A stretch of DNA of 8,609 bases from Desulfosarcina sp. (lineage in GTDB: Bacteria > Desulfobacterota > Desulfobacteria > Desulfobacterales > Desulfosarcinaceae). How positions within the stretch are numbered: the first letter of the stretch is position 1; each line of letters opens with the position of its first letter. The position numbers and the translations under genes were made by a program. The DNA is taken from the NCBI GenBank assembly GCA_018224455.1, contig JAGTUY010000007.1, positions 1-8,609 on the forward strand. The letters run 5' to 3'. The notes beneath the pieces were generated by a model. It had not been told where the DNA came from. It made no database searches and saw only the letters and a program-made list of their open reading frames with translations. Of this stretch, positions 1 to 5,175 are shown piece by piece.

Positions 1-567
1 AACCCCATCGGTTGGCCGGGTGTGATCCTGTTGATAGCTACAGTTACCGGCTGTGCCTTGGTTAATCATACCAACGGAAAGGAAACCCAGGCGGTCGACA
101 CGCATCCGATCATCGCCATCCTCACCCCGGACATCGAAAGGCTCTACCTCTCCTGGCATGAATTAGATCAGGCGTACAAGGATCTCAAATTCCTGGAAAG
201 CGGGTTTCTATTCGATCCGGATGACCGGCAATTGGCCTACATCCAGAAAGCCGGTCTTTACGTTCAGGACGCGGCTGTCAGGATCCACCACCGCTGGGAG
301 CAACTTTCCGTGCTCCATTACATCCACCCTGAAATGATGCGCGACTACCTGACCCTGAATGTCAAGGGATTGACGTCGGCCATCAAGGAGATTGAATACG
401 ACGAGAAATTCTTGACCATCTACGGAACATTTATCACCCACGAGGCCGTCACCGATGCGTTGAATCGTTCACGGGAGTGGATCGAAGTGAATAAGGGTGT
501 GTTGAATCAGATTCTGGAGCGTCTGCGGCCGATTGAAAACACGACAACGCCGGCGACAGTTTTATAA
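1..567 (+). CDS. Putative lipoprotein of unknown function, 5' end outside window
   Basis: I do not recognise the family. The reading frame is open from base 1. A GTG at position 22 could start a 181-residue protein, but that would leave only ten residues before the candidate lipobox (V-T-G-C, cysteine codon at 52-54), too short for a signal peptide. I therefore infer that the real start lies upstream and that the visible hydrophobic stretch (ILLIATVTG) is the end of a type II signal peptide, so the product would be a lipid-anchored envelope protein. After a polar linker, the mature part is mostly charged and probably alpha-helical (for example the segments with SWHELDQAYKDLKFLE and SREWIEVNKGVLNQILERL), with no cysteine after the lipobox. 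It ends with TAA at 565-567, 31 bp from the end of the convergent pilZ-like gene. No clear terminator hairpin was seen between them. Coding status is fairly safe; lipoprotein status is moderate. Confidence 0.62.
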   Translation, partial: NPIGWPGVILLIATVTGCALVNHTNGKETQAVDTHPIIAILTPDIERLYLSWHELDQAYKDLKFLESGFLFDPDDRQLAYIQKAGLYVQDAAVRIHHRWEQLSVLHYIHPEMMRDYLTLNVKGLTSAIKEIEYDEKFLTIYGTFITHEAVTDALNRSREWIEVNKGVLNQILERLRPIENTTTPATVL

Positions 568-598
568 GCAGGTGTCGGACCGTCGGAAGTGGCAGGGT

Positions 599-865
599 CT
601 AAAAGAACTCGACGGCGAACCCCTCTCCGCTGGTCCACAGCACTCTGGCCCGCCGTTTGATGTTTTTCTTGCCGCTGGTGAAAGGGATGCTGATCGTGAT
701 GAGATCGCCTTTTTGAACTTGATTGACCGACAGGGTCAGCACAAACGCCCCGCCCACGCTGATGTCTTTCAGCGCTCCGCCAAAGGCATGGCCTTTCAGG
801 GAAAAAACGACATCGCTGTGATACCTTTTGCGTTCATACCGCCTTCTGAATTCACCGGTCCCCAT
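599..865 (-). CDS. Single-domain PilZ protein, probable c-di-GMP receptor
   Basis: The 88-residue product is essentially one PilZ domain, the cytoplasmic beta-barrel that binds cyclic di-GMP and relays it to motility, exopolysaccharide or other targets. Both ligand-binding signatures are visible: RxxxR at about residues 8-12 (RRYER) and DxSxxG at 34-39 (DISVGG). Beta-strand-like segments follow (AFVLTLSV, GDLITISIPF, RRARVLWTS), and the domain ends almost at the C-terminus (GFAVEFF), as in stand-alone PilZ adaptors. No output domain is attached, so the partner cannot be told. The ATG at 865 is preceded by GAAAGGAAA (874-882 on the minus strand), and an in-frame TGA at 881-883 fixes the start close by. 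It lies downstream of ilvN in the same direction, but 148 bp away with its own promoter-like sequence, and the two functions look unrelated. Confidence 0.88.
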   Translation of the reverse strand: MGTGEFRRRYERKRYHSDVVFSLKGHAFGGALKDISVGGAFVLTLSVNQVQKGDLITISIPFTSGKKNIKRRARVLWTSGEGFAVEFF

Positions 866-917
866 TAAGCGCGTTTCCTTTCACAATCGGTCCACAAGTC
901 CTCCTCAAGCTATGCAA

Positions 918-946
918 ATCGTATTCCAAGTGGAAAAGCGTCGCAA
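918..946 (-). promoter_or_regulatory. Candidate sigma-70-like promoter for the PilZ gene
   Basis: On the minus strand TTGCGA (946-941, 4/6 match to TTGACA) and TACGAT (923-918, 4/6 match to TATAAT) are separated by exactly 17 bp, which would start transcription near 911, about 45 bp before the PilZ ATG. A perfect 10-bp palindrome GGGATATCCC (951-960) sits just upstream of the -35 element and could be an operator. The element matches are modest, so this is only a candidate. Confidence 0.3.
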
Positions 947-962
947 CATCGGGATATCCCAA

Positions 963-1019
963 GGTTGAACCCTCCCCGCGGCAGGCCGCGGGGAATGTGC
1001 GTGCGATCGCGGTTCAACC
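963..1019 (-). terminator. Nested inverted repeats downstream of ilvN, possible terminator
   Basis: The inner stem is TCCCCGCGG (973-981) against CCGCGGGGA (986-994), nine perfect pairs, very GC-rich, with a four-base loop. It is flanked by a second perfect inverted repeat, GGTTGAACC (963-971) and GGTTCAACC (1011-1019), whose right arm covers the ilvN stop codon. The inner hairpin begins 20 bp after ilvN. No T-run follows on either strand, so it is not a textbook intrinsic terminator. It may instead stabilise the ilvN 3' end, cause pausing, or be a small interspersed element. Confidence 0.45.
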
Positions 1020-1502
1020 GGGTTCCCGGTACAGGGCCAGTATACCCGACCGGGCCACTTTCTTGATACCCAGGGGCGCCAGCAGCCGCAGCAGGGCTTC
1101 GATTTTTTCCATCTGGCCGGTCACCTCGATAATGTAGTGGGTCAGCCCGGTATCCACGATACGGGCCCTGAAGCTGTCTACGATGCGCTGAATCTCAGAC
1201 CGGTGCGGCTCCTGCGCATTGACGCAGATCAGGGCCATTTCACGCCTCACCGCTTCATCGCCGGTCATATCCCTGACCTTGATCACATTGATCAGCCGCC
1301 GCACCTGTTTCATGATCTGTTCCATCTGGTCCGGCGTTGTGTTGGTGGTAATCGTGATGCGGGACATATCCGGGTTGGCGGTGGGGGCGCCGCAGATGGT
1401 CTCGATGTTGTAGCCGCGACTGGCAAAAAGCCCGGACACCCGGGCCGTCACCCCCGGCTCGTTCTCCACCAGCATGGTGATCGTGTGTTTTTCAGTTGGC
1501 AT
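1014..1502 (-). CDS. ilvN: Acetolactate synthase (acetohydroxyacid synthase) small regulatory subunit
   Basis: This is the regulatory subunit of acetohydroxyacid synthase. It binds the thiamine-diphosphate catalytic subunit IlvB, stimulates it and confers feedback inhibition by valine in the branched-chain amino acid pathway. The 162-residue length is normal. An ACT domain spans about residues 6-78, with the family signature NEPGVTARVSGLFASRGYNIE (N14 to E34), including the Gly17 loop and Asn32 region that form the effector site in IlvH/IlvN. The C-terminal small-subunit domain follows (about 85-158; EMALICV, then THYIIEVTG, ending GIKKVARSGILALYR). The start is well supported: GGAGG (1510-1514 on the minus strand) lies 7 bp before the ATG. 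The gene is unusual in not following ilvB; the gene upstream is an aldo/keto reductase. It could equally be named ilvH. Confidence 0.95.
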   Translation of the reverse strand: MPTEKHTITMLVENEPGVTARVSGLFASRGYNIETICGAPTANPDMSRITITTNTTPDQMEQIMKQVRRLINVIKVRDMTGDEAVRREMALICVNAQEPHRSEIQRIVDSFRARIVDTGLTHYIIEVTGQMEKIEALLRLLAPLGIKKVARSGILALYREPG

Positions 1503-1618
1503 AGGCGTGCCTCCACCACACAGGTTTAACAGGCTGCTAAAAAACTATTGCGCTTGGCCATACCGCGTTAAAATAGGAATTGAGCAGATCGTCGACGGGT
1601 TTCCGGTCAATGGTGCTT
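1503..1618. other. Intergenic region between aldo/keto reductase and ilvN
   Basis: These 116 bp contain the ilvN ribosome binding site at the ilvN end and an A-run (AGGCTGCTAAAAAACT, around 1531-1546). No convincing terminator hairpin, leader peptide rich in branched-chain codons or T-box-like structure was found, so nothing here explains ilvN regulation by attenuation. The AT-richer stretch about 1525-1585 has the feel of an interspersed repeat fragment, but I cannot show a second copy inside this window. Confidence 0.3.
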
Positions 1619-3151
1619 TCAGTCGGAAAAAATCTCCAGTGCGCCCTTTCGCAGCCGGTTCCACGAGTCGGTCCGATCCGTCTTGTCGGTCGATCGGTGA
1701 AGTTCGGCCAGCACGTCAGAGACATAGGCTTCCTTGCGCATGCCCACCAGGACGGTGGAAACACCCTCAGTTGAAGCGATCGCACGAATGGCTTTCTGGC
1801 TCAACGTACCGGGCTCGGCCCACGCAGGGTCAGCCTGGCCAATCATGTTGAGAATTTTCTTCTCCAGGGCCACCGCATCATCGGCGTAAACGGACGCCAC
1901 GGCACGAAAAGCACGGTCGAGGGTTTTTTCGTGGGATCGGATCCAGTCGGCCAGGTCGGGATTGTTGTCGGCATGAGGCAACAAGAAATCCATCACCCCC
2001 TGAATACGGGGAAGAAAGATGCCGTCCCTGGCTTCCCGCCACCGTTCATAGGAGCCGAAGGTTCGCCAATGATGTTTGAGCGTGTCGGCAAAGCACCCCT
2101 GCTGCTTGATACGGGCTCGCAGCCCACCGGGGACCGATTCCATTTCAGGGAGAATTTTACGCCACAGCCGGGTTTCGCTCTGGGCCAGGTCCTTGATGGA
2201 TTGGATAATATCCGCGTAGTCCATCCGGCTGCGCACCTCGATGCCGGCCAGACGAACCATGCGTCTGCCGGTAAAGGCGTTCAAGGGGCGGTTGACTAGC
2301 ACGCCGAGCCGCCTTTCCCGGGCCACGTCCAGAACCGTTTTATCATCCGGTTGGTTTTTCTCCACCGCCGCACCCGGTTCGAACAGGTTGAAGGGAAGCT
2401 GGATCACTCGACAATGATGCGCGTCGCCGATGGATTCGGCAATCTCCCATACCCGCTGCAAGGCGGTGAATTCGGGATCCTTCGTCGATGCGGGGAAGGT
2501 GTTGGAACTGATGCCGTAAAACCGGATGCGCCCTTGTTGCACCGCATCTTCCAAGTGACGAAAGGCCCGCTCGATTCGCCGGTAGTATTCCTTCTCAGCA
2601 ACCTCGCGGTTCACCCCGGTTTTGTGGGCCCACCCCAGGTAATACTCAGGATTGTGCAGCAGGTACCCGTCAAGGGTCTCCAGACCCAGCCGCTTGAGGG
2701 ACCGGTCAATCTGGTCGTCGAGAAACCCCGGATGAATGCAGTGTTCCAGGCCGTCCGCGTATTCGACGACTTCCTGGAAGGGATTGCCGTCATGTTTACG
2801 CTGCCGGCTCAGGGCGTAGTTGTTTCCCTGAAGATAGCCGCCCTTGGAGACGACCACGACCTGTTCCCGATCGATCCGGCCCGATTCGATCAGCGCCGAT
2901 AGCACCTCTCCGACCAGCTGCTCCGAACCACCATCGGCGTAATTGGCGCTGGTGTCGATGAGGTTGACGCCTTCGGTCAGGGCTTTTTTCAGCGCTTTCG
3001 CATGGGCGGTCACACCGGCATTGACCCGGTAGCAGCCGAAACCGGCACCGCTAACCAAGAGCCCGGTAGTGCCAAACGGCGTGAAGGCAAGGTCCGAAAA
3101 TTGGTCGGCAAGCTGTTGTGTGCCCTCAGGTGTGGCGTATCCGGCAATCAT
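1619..3151 (-). CDS. Aldo/keto reductase with long insertion (510 aa)
   Basis: This is an NAD(P)H-dependent oxidoreductase of the aldo/keto reductase superfamily, a cytoplasmic (beta/alpha)8 barrel. The catalytic tetrad is recognisable: Asp66 and Tyr71 (DTSANY), Lys103 (VVVVSKGGY) and His166 (DGYLLHNPEY). The barrel continues through IRFYGISSNT (about 209-218), QLPFNLFEPG (251-260) and LGVLVNRPLNAF (282-293). The cofactor-phosphate region appears late, at GVSTVLVGMRKEAYVSDVL (about 463-481). Between barrel and cofactor loop lie about 150 extra, mostly helical residues (about 300-448), which make the protein much longer than the usual 300-350. The substrate cannot be predicted; no [4Fe-4S] cysteine motif is present, unlike ferredoxin-type AKRs. 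ATG 3151 has AGGAAG 10 bp upstream, inside the end of the DUF3783 gene, which stops only 4 bp away, so the two are translationally close and cotranscribed. Confidence 0.9.
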   Translation of the reverse strand: MIAGYATPEGTQQLADQFSDLAFTPFGTTGLLVSGAGFGCYRVNAGVTAHAKALKKALTEGVNLIDTSANYADGGSEQLVGEVLSALIESGRIDREQVVVVSKGGYLQGNNYALSRQRKHDGNPFQEVVEYADGLEHCIHPGFLDDQIDRSLKRLGLETLDGYLLHNPEYYLGWAHKTGVNREVAEKEYYRRIERAFRHLEDAVQQGRIRFYGISSNTFPASTKDPEFTALQRVWEIAESIGDAHHCRVIQLPFNLFEPGAAVEKNQPDDKTVLDVARERRLGVLVNRPLNAFTGRRMVRLAGIEVRSRMDYADIIQSIKDLAQSETRLWRKILPEMESVPGGLRARIKQQGCFADTLKHHWRTFGSYERWREARDGIFLPRIQGVMDFLLPHADNNPDLADWIRSHEKTLDRAFRAVASVYADDAVALEKKILNMIGQADPAWAEPGTLSQKAIRAIASTEGVSTVLVGMRKEAYVSDVLAELHRSTDKTDRTDSWNRLRKGALEIFSD

Positions 3152-3155
3152 TGGG

Positions 3156-3584
3156 TTATTTCTTCCTGCGCTCGGAGAGGGCCTTTCGCTCGGCCTTCAA
3201 TTCGCTGAGCAGCTGCCCCAGCGGCCATGTCTCCGACGTCGGCGTCAACGCGGCCCACAGGGACGGCTGCATGCCCGTTTTTCGGCAGACCGTCATCAGT
3301 CCGTGAAGTTGGTTTTCCGTGATGCCGGAAACGATAACGGCCCGAGGGAGTGCAGACCCTGTGCCCGCTCCGGCACCGTCGGGAAGGCCAAGCAGCGCCG
3401 CCAGAGTCTCTTCTCCATTTTCTTCGCTGGCCCATACGACGTCGACCCCCTGCAGCCCGGCCATTTTTAGGACCGCCATGAATTTGGGCTGAGCAGTGAC
3501 GGAAAACCCGCAGAGCAACAGTTTGGGGTCGCCATACATGCGGCTGTCCGAGTGCTGGACCTTTTCGAAAGTACCGTCTGTCAT
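3156..3584 (-). CDS. DUF3783 domain protein
   Basis: This 142-residue, probably cytoplasmic protein has a C-terminal half that matches what I know of DUF3783. Residues about 82-134 read AVIVSGITENQLHGLM, a short helix, then LWAALTPTSETWPLGQLLSELK, with the family's Gly-[IF]-[ST]-x-x-x-[LI] start and the conserved A-x-[LT]-T-P-T-x-x-x-W near the end. No biochemical function is established for the family. The N-terminal half (about 20-65; PKLLLCGFSVTAQPKFMAVLKMAGL) looks like a degenerate alpha/beta segment. The tail is basic (ERKALSERRKK). GGAG (3593-3596 on the minus strand) lies 8 bp before ATG 3584. It sits between a Cys-rich protein gene and the aldo/keto reductase gene, overlapping neither but tightly spaced with both. 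Family assignment is from memory of its motif. Confidence 0.8.
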   Translation of the reverse strand: MTDGTFEKVQHSDSRMYGDPKLLLCGFSVTAQPKFMAVLKMAGLQGVDVVWASEENGEETLAALLGLPDGAGAGTGSALPRAVIVSGITENQLHGLMTVCRKTGMQPSLWAALTPTSETWPLGQLLSELKAERKALSERRKK

Positions 3585-3629
3585 TTTTTGTGCTCCGGTT
3601 TTAGCCTTGATGGGTTCGCAGCCAGCGGA

Positions 3630-3989
3630 TCAGGGGGCTTCGGTCTTGGGCCACTGTTTGATGATCTGCAGGGTTTCCCGCACGAAAGCACAGCTGCATT
3701 TTATCGAACAAGAAGAAAGGTCTGTTTCGCTCAGACAATGGCCCGGGCATTCAGGTTCGCCGGTTTTTCTCATTTCATAAACCGGTCCGTCGTAAAGATG
3801 TTCGAACAGCGCGACCTGGCAGGCCAGGGTGGTTCCGCAGTCGTGGTTGAATAAAATAAGGCCCAGCCCCAAATCGTCGAAGGTCGGCATGTATCCGACC
3901 AATTCGACCGTCGGGTCCTGGATGAAGTCATCCAGACGCCTCCATTGTTCCTGGCAATTGGTGCAGCTTTTAAAAATTCGGGGCAACAT
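3630..3989 (-). CDS. Cysteine-rich hypothetical protein, possibly frameshifted at its 5' end
   Basis: I cannot assign a named family, although the layout resembles small Cys/His proteins seen in anaerobic Desulfobacterota. The 119-residue product has eleven candidate metal ligands in groups: C9-x2-C12 (CTNC), H49-x-C51 with C57 (NHDCGTTLAC), C81-x2-H84-C85 (CPGHC), and C94-x3-C98-x-C100 (CSIKCSC). It ends in a helix, AFVRETLQIIKQWPK. This suggests a zinc- or iron-binding fold, possibly redox-active; that is inference. No signal peptide or membrane segment is seen, so it is probably cytoplasmic. ATG 3989 has no good ribosome binding site, and another frame upstream (to 4063) looks coding and would join smoothly with a one-base shift, giving about 144 residues. 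It lies between the YkgJ-type and DUF3783 genes on the same strand. Confidence 0.72.
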   Translation of the reverse strand: MLPRIFKSCTNCQEQWRRLDDFIQDPTVELVGYMPTFDDLGLGLILFNHDCGTTLACQVALFEHLYDGPVYEMRKTGEPECPGHCLSETDLSSCSIKCSCAFVRETLQIIKQWPKTEAP

Positions 3990-4063
3990 GAGTGGTCGTC
4001 GAGGTGCTTGAGGTCATTGTTCACCCATTCTCCGCATCGGGTCAGCGTTCGCGCCAACTTCAT
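3980..4063 (-). other. Candidate out-of-frame 5' coding segment of the Cys-rich gene
   Basis: On the minus strand an ATG at 4063 opens a 28-codon run (MKLARTLTRCGEWVNNDLKH, then LDDHSCCP) that reaches the CCCC tract at about 3981-3984 in a frame one base off from the downstream Cys-rich ORF. Nineteen of the 26 codons after ATG, up to that tract, end in G or C, as expected for coding DNA here, and the segment is itself Cys/His-bearing. Adding one C would give a continuous reading from ...DDHSCCP into RIFKSCTNC. No clear Shine-Dalgarno precedes ATG 4063. It could be a sequencing slip, a real inactivating frameshift, or chance. Confidence 0.4.
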
Positions 4064-4093
4064 ACGACATTTTTGCGCGGTATGCAAATCGAT

Positions 4094-5080
4094 TTAAACG
4101 CCCCTGCACCCGGTCAACCGGGCATGCTTTCGGCTGCCGGGGTACTGCCGGCAGATCGCCGGTCTGACATCATGGATGGTGCAGACATAACGGTTTGGGT
4201 CGGGTGACCGGGCCAACCAGGGGCACGTCTCGGCAAAGTCGTTGGTTCCCGGCTTAATCCAGATGCGACAGGCAGTGACCTGATCGTTCTGTTTGATGGT
4301 GCCTACCCACTCGAGGATATCGGTCCGCCCGAGATCCTGCCAGCGTTGGTAATCGGCTACACTGCAGCCGTCATGGTAGTTCAGCGTCCGGCAGCAGCGG
4401 CCGCACTGGTTGCAGACAAAGCGCGCCATGTCGGTGTCGATCCAGATGCCGGGCAACGCATCCGGTTCCGGTCCAGAACCGGCCTTGACATGCGCGCCGA
4501 ACACCAGGGTACAAATGCGGGCCAGGTGTTGCGGATCCGGTGGGTATCGATCCAGACGATCCAGGATCCGTTGCTTCAAATTATCTTCGCTGGATGGGAT
4601 CAGCTTCGTATTGCCGGACATCTTAGCCCAAATCGAACGGCTGTGAGCATCCCGCAAAACATAGGCCCCGTCACCCAAAACCATGGGCCATATCACGGCA
4701 AGGAGATTAAACTGAGAGGTATATTGCGCGAAAGCAATGCGGACTGAGTCCAGGGCTTGGTCAATGGTAAGGAAGAGTCTCTCTTTTTCCGACATTTCAG
4801 CTACCCGTTGACAAAAGGGACGCAAAATTTCAACCGCGGGATTAAGCCCGATCGGTGCATGAGACAACCGAGTCGTCCACCGTCGAACAAGGGTAAAGCA
4901 CCAAGGGTGAATGGTACGCGAGTATAACACGTCTGATGGATACAGACAAATCCGCTGTCTATCGACATTCGCATCGACAATCTCTAATTTCTTGAATTCC
5001 GATATTGACTTGAAGCAGGGTTTTGAAATAGGTTCCCGGAAATCATCCTGTAAACGTACACCTAACCGCAGCCACTTCAT
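4094..5080 (-). CDS. YkgJ-family cysteine cluster protein with long N-terminal extension
   Basis: The C-terminal third carries the YkgJ-type zinc/iron-chelating cysteine cluster domain. C223-x2-C226-x2-C229-C230 (CNQCGRCC) is followed by C286 (CPWL), C300 (YVCTIHDVRPAIC, with C310), the typical RQYPGSRKHA, and C325 (TGC) just before the stop. This family is widespread in anaerobes and probably binds a metal or Fe-S cluster; its substrate or partner is unknown. Residues 1-220 match nothing I can name. They are mixed and largely soluble, with a somewhat hydrophobic patch at about 118-140 (QYTSQFNLLAVIWPMVLGDG). The usual family length is 100-250 residues, so 328 is long. ATG 5080 has only a weak GGGG-like site upstream, so the start is uncertain. 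The gene is divergent from hyfB across 95 bp and heads the minus-strand series. Confidence 0.78.
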   Translation of the reverse strand: MKWLRLGVRLQDDFREPISKPCFKSISEFKKLEIVDANVDRQRICLYPSDVLYSRTIHPWCFTLVRRWTTRLSHAPIGLNPAVEILRPFCQRVAEMSEKERLFLTIDQALDSVRIAFAQYTSQFNLLAVIWPMVLGDGAYVLRDAHSRSIWAKMSGNTKLIPSSEDNLKQRILDRLDRYPPDPQHLARICTLVFGAHVKAGSGPEPDALPGIWIDTDMARFVCNQCGRCCRTLNYHDGCSVADYQRWQDLGRTDILEWVGTIKQNDQVTACRIWIKPGTNDFAETCPWLARSPDPNRYVCTIHDVRPAICRQYPGSRKHARLTGCRGV

Positions 5081-5114
5081 ACCCCGCGAAAAAAGGCCCT
5101 AAATTTCGGCAGCC

Positions 5115-5131
5115 GGGTGCCATACGCACCC
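5115..5131. promoter_or_regulatory. 17-bp dyad in the divergent ykgJ-hyfB intergenic region
   Basis: GGGTGC (5115-5120) and GCACCC (5126-5131) form a perfect 6-bp inverted repeat around CATAC, in the middle of the only divergent promoter region of the window. A TATAGC hexamer (5135-5140), which might be a -10 element for the hyf-like operon, starts 4 bp further on. Such a symmetrical site could bind a dimeric regulator acting on both directions, or form a short hairpin. I found no -24/-12 (sigma-54) promoter of the kind that drives E. coli hyf/hyc genes. Confidence 0.3.
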
Positions 5132-5175
5132 AGATATAGCCTGGCATTAGGGTCAGAAGGACCAAAAAAACGCAT

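Noticed and set aside
568..598. Search for a bidirectional terminator between the convergent lipoprotein and pilZ genes
   Set aside because: No stem longer than a few base pairs and no T-run was found in this 31-bp gap.
893..905. Strong AGGAGG on the minus strand, about 35 bp ahead of the PilZ start, followed by GTG
   Set aside because: The GTG opens only four codons before a stop, and the PilZ frame itself meets a TGA at 881-883, so it cannot lengthen PilZ. A leader peptide is possible but unsupported.
1003..1010. GCGATCGC palindrome resembling the cyanobacterial HIP1 octamer
   Set aside because: It is a single copy in GC-rich DNA and nothing else suggests a cyanobacterium; taken as chance.
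2351..2902. 183-codon plus-strand frame inside the aldo/keto reductase gene
   Set aside because: The opposite strand carries the catalytic residues of a known family, and this frame has no recognisable motif.
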